Assembly: GCA_025758045.1 (NCBI GenBank)
Contig: CP107208.1
Location: 2,790,001-2,854,000 of the forward strand
From: Oscillospiraceae bacterium
GTDB taxonomy: Bacteria > Bacillota > Clostridia > Oscillospirales > Ruminococcaceae
Direction: 5' to 3'
Length of the DNA stretch: 64,000 nucleotides
Shown piece by piece: positions 17,263 to 25,480 of the stretch; position 1 is the stretch's first letter; every line of letters starts with the position of its first letter. The position numbers and the translations under genes were made by a program. Under the pieces are notes generated by a model that was given only the letters and a program-made list of their open reading frames with translations, had not been told where the DNA came from and did no database searches.

Positions 17263-18327
17263 TTATTTGTTCTCGCCCAGGTACTTGTAAGCGGCTGCAT
17301 AGTCATCCCAAGCAATGTAGGAGCTGGTATCATCAGCAGAAACAGGGATAACTGGCAAAGCTGTAAATTTCTCGGCAGGATCTTCGCCCAGAGCAACCTT
17401 GTTGTACAGGTTCATGAAGGTCTTGACGCCCTGAATGGAAACGGGAGCGGTCATATTCGCAGCTTCGATACCGTCTTGCAGCATCTTGAAGCCGTCCGGA
17501 GAGCCACCAGTGGAAACGATAGGGATGTTCTCTTTACCAGCGTCCTTCAGGGCGTTGTAGCAGCCCTGAGCCATCATATCGTTGTTGGCAAAGATGTAGT
17601 TGAACTCGGTGCCGGAGTTGATTAGGTCGGTAGTAACGTTGTAAGCCTTATCCGTCAGCCAGTCGGCATGCAGCGTAGCAACGACTTTCACATCGCCGCC
17701 CAGCTCTTCCAGGGCGCGATCAACACCTTCCTGGTACTTCTCGTAAACGCCGGCACCTTCCTGGCCAGCGCAGAAGAAAATCTTTGCCTCGGGGTCCTGC
17801 TCAGCGATCCACTTGATAGCAGCTTCGCCGATCTTGTCGTATTCACAGGCAACGGAAGCAATGTAATCGCCCGGATCATCCAGGCCGTCCATAGCAAAGT
17901 TCTCGATAGTGACGGGGATTCCGGCCTCGTTAGCCATCTTGACCAGCTGAGACCCCTGCTCGGTGGAGATCGGGAAGACAGAGATGCCGTCAACGCCCTG
18001 CTGAATCAGGGATTCCATCGCGGTGACGGAATCTTCCAGGCTGTTCTTGGAATCCAGGACGACGGTCTTAACGCCATTCTGCTCAGCGGCATACTCAAAT
18101 GCCTTGGCAGAATACTCATTCCAGATATCCGACATATCGTAGGCGATATAGCCGAAGGTCAGGTCCTTCTTATCGCCGGTGCTTTCCGCAGCAGAAGAAG
18201 ACTCTGCCGTGGAAGAAGCAGTGCTGTCGGCTGCCGGTGCGGCCGAGCTGGATGCAGCAGAGCTGCCGCATGCTGCCAAAGAAAGCATGAGCGCGGTGGC
18301 TGTTGCAATAGAGAGTGCCTTTTTCAT
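17263..18327 (-). CDS. Sugar ABC transporter substrate-binding lipoprotein (RbsB-like)
   Basis: This lipoprotein delivers a sugar to the RbsA/RbsC-type importer. The signal peptide MKKALSIATATALMLSLAAC places the lipid-bearing cysteine at 20, followed by a Ser/Ala-rich linker and a type-I periplasmic-binding fold with a GVDGISVFPIS-like hinge motif typical of ribose/xylose binders. The ATG at 18327 is preferred: GGAGG stands 11 bases upstream, while the in-frame ATG at 18345 overlaps that SD. The product is 354 residues. The ligand is not identifiable from sequence. Confidence 0.92.
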   Translation of the reverse strand: MKKALSIATATALMLSLAACGSSAASSSAAPAADSTASSTAESSSAAESTGDKKDLTFGYIAYDMSDIWNEYSAKAFEYAAEQNGVKTVVLDSKNSLEDSVTAMESLIQQGVDGISVFPISTEQGSQLVKMANEAGIPVTIENFAMDGLDDPGDYIASVACEYDKIGEAAIKWIAEQDPEAKIFFCAGQEGAGVYEKYQEGVDRALEELGGDVKVVATLHADWLTDKAYNVTTDLINSGTEFNYIFANNDMMAQGCYNALKDAGKENIPIVSTGGSPDGFKMLQDGIEAANMTAPVSIQGVKTFMNLYNKVALGEDPAEKFTALPVIPVSADDTSSYIAWDDYAAAYKYLGENK

Positions 18328-18374
18328 GTGTTCTAAAACCTCCATATAAATAATGTAGAAAATAATATTATCCG

Positions 18375-18391
18375 GCGGTGGTACCTACCGC
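18375..18391 (-). other. Short near-palindromic hairpin upstream of the binding protein
   Basis: GCGGTGGTACCTACCGC folds on itself with one G-U pair, in the 73-base gap before the binding-protein gene. An AT-rich palindrome (ATAATATTAT) adjoins it. It may be a processing site or partial terminator. Confidence 0.4.
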
Positions 18392-18400
18392 AGAATGTAC

Positions 18401-19216
18401 TTAAATCTTGTAACCGAGATTTTTCAAATATACCGCAGATTCTTTAACGGCGGTATTGATCTCATCCAGGTCTTTCGGTCCTTTTGCGGTAAACTCAATT
18501 TCGAGGCTGAACGGGGCATCGTTATTAGCCTTGTCCAGTTTATTGAAAAGCGTTTTGAAATCGACGTAGCCTTTTCCAAGTGCAGGGAAATCCCATGCAT
18601 CGCGTGCGCCTGCCTTATCCTTGATGTGCAGGTACGCCACATTGTCCATGCAGGTATCGATATCATCTGCTGCATCTACATTGCCATAGAACACGCAGTT
18701 TGCCGTATCGTAGTTGATTTTTACCAGATTGGAATTTACTGCCGTGACAATCTCATTCATGATTGTGCCGGTCGCATGCTCACCGTGCAGCTCCAGGACC
18801 AGCATCAAGCCATTTTCTTTCAGATGCGGGATCAGTCCTTTGATGTTCTGCACCAGAACTTCGTTTCCGGTTTTTGCTTTATCCTTTAAATGGGCCTCAC
18901 CGATTGAGGAGACAATGTATTTACAGCCGAAGAAATGCGCCAGGCGCATATTCATAATAAAATCAGGCAGTCTGTCTACATCCATAAGGTTTGTATGACC
19001 GCTCATCGCAAAGGGGACTAGATCCAGCTCTTTCAGTTTGTCCTGCACATGGCAAAGACTTGCAAAGCTCTGGTCCGGAAAGACGTGTTCTGTCCATCCC
19101 TTTGTTGCCGTCAGTTCTACATAATGGAACCCCGCTGCGGCGATTCCCTCCAGTGCTTCATCGATTGAGTAACCATGGTAGCAGTTGGAATTGACACCAA
19201 TAATTCTGGGCATCAT
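18401..19216 (-). CDS. Sugar phosphate isomerase/epimerase (TIM barrel), second copy
   Basis: This 271-residue protein starts MMPRIIGVNSNCYHGYSIDE and carries the family's metal-site acids in LVLELHGEHA, KINYDTANCVFY, AYLHIKDKAG and FSLEIEF. It is not a duplicate of the 12801-13649 gene; only the fold is shared. The ATG at 19216 is chosen because AGAGG precedes it and the 22-base gap to the ROK gene is then sensible; upstream in-frame codons overlap the regulator gene. It is the second gene of the operon, between regulator and importer. Confidence 0.85.
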   Translation of the reverse strand: MMPRIIGVNSNCYHGYSIDEALEGIAAAGFHYVELTATKGWTEHVFPDQSFASLCHVQDKLKELDLVPFAMSGHTNLMDVDRLPDFIMNMRLAHFFGCKYIVSSIGEAHLKDKAKTGNEVLVQNIKGLIPHLKENGLMLVLELHGEHATGTIMNEIVTAVNSNLVKINYDTANCVFYGNVDAADDIDTCMDNVAYLHIKDKAGARDAWDFPALGKGYVDFKTLFNKLDKANNDAPFSLEIEFTAKGPKDLDEINTAVKESAVYLKNLGYKI

Positions 19217-19238
19217 AATCTCAAGCCTCTTTTCTGCA

Positions 19239-20432
19239 TCAGTCAGCGTATAGGCCGCCTTGCATCTGTTCAAAGAAATCGTAGTAGTGATCAATATAAT
19301 ATCTTGCAGCACCGCCAAGCTCGGAATCCAGCCCCAGTGTAGAATACTGGATCCAGGTATTGGACACGAACTCTTTAAAGCCGCTATTTTGTACTTCATC
19401 GCGAATGTTCGAAAGGAAGAACGGGCCAAGATTTACGCCCATACCGCCAATCACCACAAGCGACGGATTGAAAAGCGTGATCAGATTTGAGATCGCAAAA
19501 GACAAATCGACCGCTAGATCTTTTATCAGCTCTTTTGCATGGGCATCCCCATCTTCAGCCATGGCACCGATATCACAGTACAAAGGTTTGCGTCCAGCGA
19601 AACGGGTCAAATCAATACCGCACGCCTCCGCTCTTTCCGTCAAGGCATTTTCACCTACAACACGTTCAACGCAGCCATGATTTCCGCAAGCGCAAAGCGG
19701 TCCGTTTCTGTCAACTGAGAAATGTCCGAACTGCGTTGCATTGCCGCCAGCCCCACGAAGCATTTTTCCATTGGCAAAAAGGCAAGCGCCAACACCTTTT
19801 GAGACGTTGATATAGGCAAAATTGGGTTCTGTAATGTTGGCAAACACATATTCTGCGTAAGCGAAACAGGCGGTATCATTCAGCAGGCAGAAAGGATAAT
19901 CATGAAAAGCTTCTTCAAAGCGCTGGACCACAGGGTCACTGTAGCCTACGCCGATGACTGTGGAGAGGATCCGTTTATTTTCTGCATCAATAATGCCCGG
20001 TATAATGATGCAGAGACCCATGATGCGTTTATCCCCTACTTTCGGCTTCATAATGTTGAAAAAGGTGGATGTGATCTTGTCGACCTTATCCTCTTCTTCC
20101 GTAAGGGGAATCTGATCCCGGAAGGCGATCTTATTATCCGCCGTGATCAGGGCAATATCCAAGCGCGCTCTCCGCCAGCTGATAACCGCCACTAGGTTTT
20201 CTGTACCATTGACCCTCAGTTCGCTGGGACGGCGTCCCATTTGCTGGCTGACAACGGTCCCGCAGTCAATGAGATACTTGTTGACAATCAGCTCATCAAC
20301 CAAGCTGGAAACCGTGGGTTTGCTGAGATTGGTTTCTTTCGACAACGCCGCCCTCGAGATACTTCTATTTTGGTTTACCAGTTGGTAGATTTTTTTCAGG
20401 TTTTCTGCACGGATGCGCTGTTGAATAACCAT
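19239..20432 (-). CDS. ROK family transcriptional regulator (XylR/NagC type)
   Basis: This sugar-responsive repressor has an N-terminal winged helix (LSKETNLSKPTVSSLVDELI, about residues 34-55) and a C-terminal ROK domain with the zinc/sugar signature CACGNHGCVE. The 397-residue length is typical. It heads a minus-strand operon of seven genes ending at 12801 and presumably controls it. Its own promoter, a (GTTA)4 run and an inverted repeat lie upstream. The sugar-kinase ancestor's catalytic motif is altered, as expected for a regulator. Confidence 0.92.
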   Translation of the reverse strand: MVIQQRIRAENLKKIYQLVNQNRSISRAALSKETNLSKPTVSSLVDELIVNKYLIDCGTVVSQQMGRRPSELRVNGTENLVAVISWRRARLDIALITADNKIAFRDQIPLTEEEDKVDKITSTFFNIMKPKVGDKRIMGLCIIIPGIIDAENKRILSTVIGVGYSDPVVQRFEEAFHDYPFCLLNDTACFAYAEYVFANITEPNFAYINVSKGVGACLFANGKMLRGAGGNATQFGHFSVDRNGPLCACGNHGCVERVVGENALTERAEACGIDLTRFAGRKPLYCDIGAMAEDGDAHAKELIKDLAVDLSFAISNLITLFNPSLVVIGGMGVNLGPFFLSNIRDEVQNSGFKEFVSNTWIQYSTLGLDSELGGAARYYIDHYYDFFEQMQGGLYAD

Positions 20433-20475
20433 TTACAAATTTTGCCTTTCGTGTAGCAAATATCAGGTCTGGTTC

Positions 20476-20491
20476 GTTAGTTAGTTAGTTA
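20476..20491. repeat. Tetranucleotide repeat (GTTA)x4 in the ROK operon leader
   Basis: Four perfect tandem GTTA units lie between the ROK promoter and start codon. They could be part of an operator (XylR sites are TTAGTTTG-like) or a slippage-prone tract. Confidence 0.7.
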
Positions 20492-20515
20492 AGTTATCTT
20501 ACTTATTGCGTCTAA

Positions 20516-20544
20516 ATAGTAACATATTCGCTTTTTGATTTCAA
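20516..20544 (-). promoter_or_regulatory. Sigma-A promoter of the ROK-headed sugar operon
   Basis: Minus strand TTGAAA (20539-20544) and TACTAT (20516-20521) with a 17-base spacer. Transcription would start near 20509, leaving a leader of about 75 bases. Confidence 0.7.
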
Positions 20545-20559
20545 CACCTCGCAAAGAAG

Positions 20560-20577
20560 TTTGTAAAAACTTACAAA
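20560..20577. promoter_or_regulatory. Inverted repeat upstream of the ROK promoter
   Basis: TTTGTAA-AAAC-TTACAAA is a perfect 7-4-7 inverted repeat about 20 bases upstream of the -35 hexamer, a plausible regulator site. Confidence 0.5.
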
Positions 20578-20883
20578 TATGCTCTATAAAACTTGTGATT
20601 TTAACGAAATTCAAATTTAAATTTGCGATTTTTAATTTACCGCCAGTAAACGAACACGCTTTAGAAATACCTAAAAATTAGCAGAAACAGCTACGCCTGA
20701 ATGTGGGCATGAGATACAAAAGTCCCTGTTAATTATTTTGATCAGAAGCACAGTTAGAATTACATGTGGTGCATCACCATACTACTCTGTTCAATCAAAA
20801 TCTTGCGTGATTCCGGCAATCAGTGCTAGGCTAAATACATGTCATCATCAAACTCCATAACATAAAATGGCTTATAACAAAAA
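20578..20883. other. AT-rich gap without recognised genes
   Basis: No convincing coding sequence or RNA gene is seen. The only structure I note is a perfect 14-base palindrome CAAATTTAAATTTG at 20612-20625. It separates the ROK operon promoter from the terminator of the alpha-glucoside operon. Confidence 0.6.
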
Positions 20884-20935
20884 AGAGGCCTGCATCCAAG
20901 TCCAACTGGACTTCAGAATGCAGGCTCTTTTATCA
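20884..20935. terminator. Terminator of the alpha-glucoside operon
   Basis: A long stem (AGAGGCCTGCAT with ATGCAGGCTCTTTT) encloses a second stem AAGTCC/GGACTT. A- and T-runs flank both sides, so it works on either strand. It lies 22 bases beyond the pgmB stop. Confidence 0.85.
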
Positions 20936-20957
20936 TCACCTTTTATTTAGTTTTCCA

Positions 20958-21599
20958 TCAGGCTGGATGGCCCTCTATTGCAAGAAGTTCACTTAACGAT
21001 AGAAGCGGATAATTGATGTTCGAACAATCTTTAGCCGGCCCGATTCCTGCCACCAGAAAGCCCCCATTGAGGGCGGCTTTCACACCTGCCTCTGCATCTT
21101 CAACGACAAGGCAATCACTTGGCTTTTGGTGCAGCTTTTCTGCCGCCAGCAAAAACACCTCCGGATCTGGTTTTGAATGTAAAATTTGATTTCCATCTAC
21201 AATAACATCAAAGAACTTTCCAATCCCGAGTTTTTCTACAATAAGCGGTGTATTCTTACTTGAAGATCCGATAGCCAGCGGAATATGGATGGCATGCAGC
21301 TTTTCCAGCACTGTCCATGCACCATCTGCCAAATCCGTTGAAGTTATATTTTGTAGCAGTTCTCTGTAAATATTGTTTTTCTTTTCCGCAAGCAGAAATT
21401 TTTCCTGCTCGCTATAACAGACTGGCGAATTGCGCAGGATTAGTTTGAGACTCTCCATCCGCGAAACGCCTCGCAGCTGGTTATTGACTTCTCTATTAAA
21501 AGGAATATGCAATTCATCAGCTATGGCTTTCCATGCCATATAGTGATATTCATCTGTATGGCACAGAACACCATCTAAATCGAAAATAATAGCGTTCAT
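20958..21599 (-). CDS. pgmB: Beta-phosphoglucomutase
   Basis: PgmB interconverts beta-glucose-1-phosphate and glucose-6-phosphate. It is a HAD-superfamily enzyme with nucleophile D7 and acid/base D9 in FDLDGVL, the beta-PGM-specific cap sequence NNQLRGVSRMESL, IGSSSKNTPLI and VVEDAEAGVKAA. The ATG at 21599 (MNAIIFDLDGV, 213 residues) has AAAAGGA eight bases upstream. It is the last gene of the LacI-flanked operon. Its presence strongly indicates that a neighbouring enzyme, the GH65 protein, releases beta-glucose-1-phosphate. Confidence 0.94.
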   Translation of the reverse strand: MNAIIFDLDGVLCHTDEYHYMAWKAIADELHIPFNREVNNQLRGVSRMESLKLILRNSPVCYSEQEKFLLAEKKNNIYRELLQNITSTDLADGAWTVLEKLHAIHIPLAIGSSSKNTPLIVEKLGIGKFFDVIVDGNQILHSKPDPEVFLLAAEKLHQKPSDCLVVEDAEAGVKAALNGGFLVAGIGPAKDCSNINYPLLSLSELLAIEGHPA

Positions 21600-21659
21600 A
21601 GGCAAATCCTTTTGACTGCAAATAAACAGCCTCTTGCTGTGTGCTAAAGCCTCTTGCGG

Positions 21660-23639
21660 TCAGCAAAAATGGTGAATTTGAACGGTTTCTGCTCCAGTTC
21701 CTTCCACGCGGACCTTTTCGTTTTTCCACTCGCAGGTAAGAACCGACTTATTTGTGGTGAAAGTACTTTTGCCTACCGCTCCAGCGACAAGCAGAATCAG
21801 TTTAGAATTAAGATTCTGAGAAACTGGATTGCCAAGTGAATCCATGCCATCAGCATGCAGAGGAACTGCATAGCCGCCGCGGATAAAAACAGGGAATTTC
21901 ATACCTGCCGTCGTAGAAATTGTCTGGCAGCCATGATAGCATTTTCCCGTAAAAAAGGCGTACCATTCGCCCTCCGGCAGATAGACTTCTCTTGCAGTTT
22001 GGTTTTCTTCCAACAGCGGTGCAACAAGGATAGCATCCCCCAGAAGGAATTCGTCCTCAACTTGGCGAGCGGCTTTGTCCCGCGGCCATTCGTACACCAG
22101 CGGACGCATCATTGGGACTTTCTCTGCTGCGCACCTGAATGCAGTGGCCATCAAATAGGGCTGCAAATTCATTCTGAGCCAATGCCAAAAACGCATCTCT
22201 GTCACGAATTCAGGAGAATTATAGACTGCTGCCATATTCCACGGGCTGCGTTCATTGTTTCCCTCGCCGCCTGGCATCAATTCTTTGAACTGACCGCCAT
22301 CGGGTTCAGAATGCCATTGCATAATTGGCGTAAAACACGCCAGCATCGTTGCACGGCGATAGAGATCCAACGTCGGAAGCGGCCCTGCAAACCCGGCAAG
22401 ATCAAATCCCCAGAACAGAATGCCGCTTAAAGCTGCACTAAGCCCTGCGGAAAGGACATGCCGCAGTTCATCATTTGTGGACTGCTGATCCCCGCCCCAA
22501 TAGCACGGTGTTGTGTGCTGTCCCATGTAGCCTGCACGGCTGAAAAGAACATGATTATCGCCAAGAAATTTGGTATATGCCTTCGTGTATTGCTGCGGAT
22601 AGTAGTTGCGGCTTTCCTTGCCCGTACTGCCGTCATAAAAGGAAACTGCATCTGTGCAAACAAATTCGCCGCCATCGGTTTTGAATCCATCTACGCCCAT
22701 ATCAAGCAGGTACTGTCTTTTTCCGAACCACGTAATGCAAGTTTCTGGATTTGTAAAATCAGGGATCATCGAGCCGGGAAACCAATGTCCTTCCGGAATC
22801 TTATAGGGCGTCCCATCCAAGTTATGAATACACAGGGAGCGTTTTACTGCATCCTCCCGATCCAAATCATTCTGATGATTTCTGATTTCATCATCGCCTT
22901 GCTGCTTATACACCGGGACCTGCCAGAGCACCAGATGAAGTCCTGCCTTATGCAGCTTTTTAATCATTTCTTGTGGGTTCGGCCAATAGGCGCTTTCCGA
23001 ATAGTCAAAGTCATCTACTGCAAAAGGCGCTCCGTTCGGCTTTTCCTTATATTTGGCACCATTAAAAATGTAAAAGGTTGCTTCATCGCTCCATGCTTCA
23101 AGAACCAGCACGGTAGCCGGGAATTGATACTTCTTCAGAAGTTCAATCTGCTTTTCCGTTTCCTTTTGCGTGTTCCAATGGTTTGCGGAAATCCACGGCC
23201 CGAAGACCCAGTCAGGCGGAAGAATCGCAGGCCCGGACAAAGACATATACTCAGAAATCAGTTTTGCAGGCATTCCTGCGTTGAATATAAACTTACAATT
23301 GCTAGGCACATGAACCGTTATGACGTTTTTCTGTGTGAAATCGAATATCAATGTGCCACCAGACAGTGTACAGAAAGAGAACCCTGTATCCGTGAAAAAG
23401 AACGGCGAGGGACAATAGCTTTTATCCCCTTGATTACAGAACTTTTCTTCCACCTCGATTTTCACGATGCGGTCATTCTGGTTGAGTCCATTATACCGTT
23501 CACCCATTCCATAAACTGCTGAATACGCAAGACTCATGGTGAGCAGTTTTGTCTGTTCATTCCAGCATATAGAAGCCACCTGACCGTCTACTGGCATGTT
23601 CAGATTGGCATCGTTCTTATTAGGCTCCCACTCAATCAT
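21660..23639 (-). CDS. Glycoside hydrolase family 31 alpha-glycosidase
   Basis: This retaining alpha-glucosidase or alpha-xylosidase has 659 residues and no signal peptide, so it acts on imported sugars. The nucleophile is D322 in FKTDGGE, and the probable acid/base is D384 in CYWGGDQ, preceded by SRAGYMGQHT. The N-terminal beta-sandwich includes AVYGMGERYNGLNQ, and the C-terminal beta domains follow. Gly after the nucleophile (KTDGGE rather than KTDFGE) may bear on specificity. It lies 6 bases after the permease gene and upstream of pgmB. Confidence 0.92.
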   Translation of the reverse strand: MIEWEPNKNDANLNMPVDGQVASICWNEQTKLLTMSLAYSAVYGMGERYNGLNQNDRIVKIEVEEKFCNQGDKSYCPSPFFFTDTGFSFCTLSGGTLIFDFTQKNVITVHVPSNCKFIFNAGMPAKLISEYMSLSGPAILPPDWVFGPWISANHWNTQKETEKQIELLKKYQFPATVLVLEAWSDEATFYIFNGAKYKEKPNGAPFAVDDFDYSESAYWPNPQEMIKKLHKAGLHLVLWQVPVYKQQGDDEIRNHQNDLDREDAVKRSLCIHNLDGTPYKIPEGHWFPGSMIPDFTNPETCITWFGKRQYLLDMGVDGFKTDGGEFVCTDAVSFYDGSTGKESRNYYPQQYTKAYTKFLGDNHVLFSRAGYMGQHTTPCYWGGDQQSTNDELRHVLSAGLSAALSGILFWGFDLAGFAGPLPTLDLYRRATMLACFTPIMQWHSEPDGGQFKELMPGGEGNNERSPWNMAAVYNSPEFVTEMRFWHWLRMNLQPYLMATAFRCAAEKVPMMRPLVYEWPRDKAARQVEDEFLLGDAILVAPLLEENQTAREVYLPEGEWYAFFTGKCYHGCQTISTTAGMKFPVFIRGGYAVPLHADGMDSLGNPVSQNLNSKLILLVAGAVGKSTFTTNKSVLTCEWKNEKVRVEGTGAETVQIHHFC

Positions 23640-23645
23640 ATACTT

Positions 23646-24506
23646 TTATCCTTTCACGCCGCCAACCGTAAGGCCTTCTTTGAAATACTTCTGCGCAAAA
23701 ATATAAACGATCAGAATCGGAATAATCGAAATCAGTGCGCCTGCCATTGTCAGGTTGTACTGATTCTTGTACTGGCCGGACAACGTGCTCAGTAGCAGTG
23801 GAAGCGTAAATTTGCTTCTTTCGCTCAGCAAAACCAACGGCAGCAGGTAATCATTCCACATGTCCATAAATGCAAGGATTGCCAGCGTTGCCATAGCACT
23901 GCCGCTCATGGGCAGTATGATTTTGAAAAAAATGCGCCACATGCTCGCGCCATCAATAACAGCAGCTTCAATATAGGCATCGTTGATCGTCATCATTTTC
24001 TGCCGCATCATAAAAATGGCAAAGGCATTAAACAGCTGCAACAGCATAAACGCATTTAAGCTATTGGTAAGATGCATATTCGTCATGATAATGAACAGTG
24101 GAATAAAAGTGATCTGCGACGGAATCATCAGCGCCGTAACATAAATACCAAAGACCGCATTACGTCCCTTGAACGGAATTTTTGTCAGTGCAAATGCAGC
24201 CATCGCGGCACACAGAAGCCGCACTGCCGTGCAAAGAACAGACACGTAAAAGCTGTTGAAGATAGAACCCACAAATTCCGGCATAGCAAAAAGTTTTTTG
24301 TATGCATCAAGTGTCGGTTCTTTTGGGATCCACTCCACGGGAATGCTCATAATAGCGCCGCAGCCTTTTAAGCTGGTGATAATCATCCAATAAAACGGGA
24401 TGCAGACAATTATGGCCATCAACAATCCCAGTACATAAAATGCCACTTTTCCAATGATTCGTCTTTGTTTCAGCCCTGTCAAAGAAGATGTTTTAGCGTT
24501 AGTCAT
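23646..24506 (-). CDS. Carbohydrate ABC transporter permease (MalG type)
   Basis: This 286-residue inner-membrane subunit of a CUT1 importer has about six helices and the EAA loop at AYIEAAVIDGASMWRIFFKIILP, where the ATPase docks. It ends with the family-typical KYFKEGLTVGGVKG. Its start overlaps the MalF-type gene by 8 bases. No CUT1 ATPase is encoded at this locus, so a shared MsmK-like ATPase elsewhere is probably used. Confidence 0.94.
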   Translation of the reverse strand: MTNAKTSSLTGLKQRRIIGKVAFYVLGLLMAIIVCIPFYWMIITSLKGCGAIMSIPVEWIPKEPTLDAYKKLFAMPEFVGSIFNSFYVSVLCTAVRLLCAAMAAFALTKIPFKGRNAVFGIYVTALMIPSQITFIPLFIIMTNMHLTNSLNAFMLLQLFNAFAIFMMRQKMMTINDAYIEAAVIDGASMWRIFFKIILPMSGSAMATLAILAFMDMWNDYLLPLVLLSERSKFTLPLLLSTLSGQYKNQYNLTMAGALISIIPILIVYIFAQKYFKEGLTVGGVKG

Positions 24507-25419
24507 CGTAGTTCACCCACTTGTTCTGAAGTTTCATCTGAACCATTGTCAGAAGCAGCAAAATCGCAAACAGAATCCAGCTATATGCGGCAGCCGTACC
24601 CATTTCATAGTAACGGAAGCCGCACTTATAAATGCGTTCAACCATCACCATTGTCGAGCCAAGCGGGCCACCATCGGGGGTCATGATCATAATCTGCGTA
24701 AACAGCTGGAAGGAGTTAATCAAGCTGATAATCAAGACAAAGAAAAGCGTAGGAGTCAGCAATGGCAATGTAATTCTTGTAAATTGTTTGATTTTACCGG
24801 CGCCATCGATTGCCGCCGCATCGTAGTATTCCTGATTGATTCCCTGAAGGCCAGACATCAGCATAAGGCCAAAGTACCCCATATCCTTCCAGACCGAGGC
24901 AAGAACGATTGCGGGCATTGCCCACTTTGAGCTTTGAAGCCACGAGGGCCCCTCAATTCCGAACAAGGCCAGAATATTGTTAATAGCACCATACTCAGGA
25001 CTAAGAACCCATTTCCAAATCAATGCGCCAGCAACCCATGAGGTGATAACCGGGATATAGTAAAGAACGCGGAAAATTCCAACACCCTTTACATGACTGT
25101 TCAAAATGAGCGCCACAATCATAGAGGCAATAAGCATCAAAGGAATGTAGAGGATCACAAATTCCAGCGTGTTTCCAATCACCTGATAAAATTCTTTTGA
25201 TGTGAGAATTTCCTTATAGTTCTCGATCCCTACGTAGAATCGATCCATGAATCCGCTAAAATCACTGAACAATGTCAGTTCGCTCAATCCATCCCAACTG
25301 GTCAGGCTGACAAAAATTTGCATAATCATTGGGATGATACTGAACACAACAAAACCAGCCAAACTTGGAAGCAAAAATGGTAATGCTGTTTTCCAGCTTG
25401 CCAATCGGGAATTTTTCAT
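24499..25419 (-). CDS. Carbohydrate ABC transporter permease (MalF type)
   Basis: This 306-residue partner permease of the CUT1 importer has six predicted helices. The EAA-loop sequence EYYDAAAIDGAGKIKQFTRI lies at about two-thirds of the length, and PSLAGFVVFSIIPM marks the first helix. A GGAGGG SD stands before the ATG at 25419. It pairs with the MalG-type gene by an 8-base overlap and is separated from the binding protein by a hairpin. Confidence 0.94.
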   Translation of the reverse strand: MKNSRLASWKTALPFLLPSLAGFVVFSIIPMIMQIFVSLTSWDGLSELTLFSDFSGFMDRFYVGIENYKEILTSKEFYQVIGNTLEFVILYIPLMLIASMIVALILNSHVKGVGIFRVLYYIPVITSWVAGALIWKWVLSPEYGAINNILALFGIEGPSWLQSSKWAMPAIVLASVWKDMGYFGLMLMSGLQGINQEYYDAAAIDGAGKIKQFTRITLPLLTPTLFFVLIISLINSFQLFTQIMIMTPDGGPLGSTMVMVERIYKCGFRYYEMGTAAAYSWILFAILLLLTMVQMKLQNKWVNYDD

Positions 25420-25446
25420 ATTCTATAAACCCTCCGATAAAAATGC

Positions 25447-25470
25447 GGGGACAGGCTCCCGCCTGCCCCC
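25447..25470 (-). terminator. Intergenic hairpin after the solute-binding protein gene
   Basis: On the minus strand GGGGGCAGGC and GCCTGTCCCC fold around GGGA and are followed, after GCA, by TTTTT. It probably lowers permease expression relative to the binding protein. Confidence 0.7.
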
Positions 25471-25480
25471 GTCAAACTAT

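Noticed and set aside
17209..17263. Extended N-terminus for the RbsA-like ATPase from 17209
   Set aside because: The extra 17 residues read through the intergenic hairpin side and lack homology; the ATG at 17158 has a proper SD.
20476..20577. CRISPR-like repeats in the ROK promoter region
   Set aside because: The repeats are four-base tandem units and short palindromes without spacers; no CRISPR array or cas gene occurs in the window.
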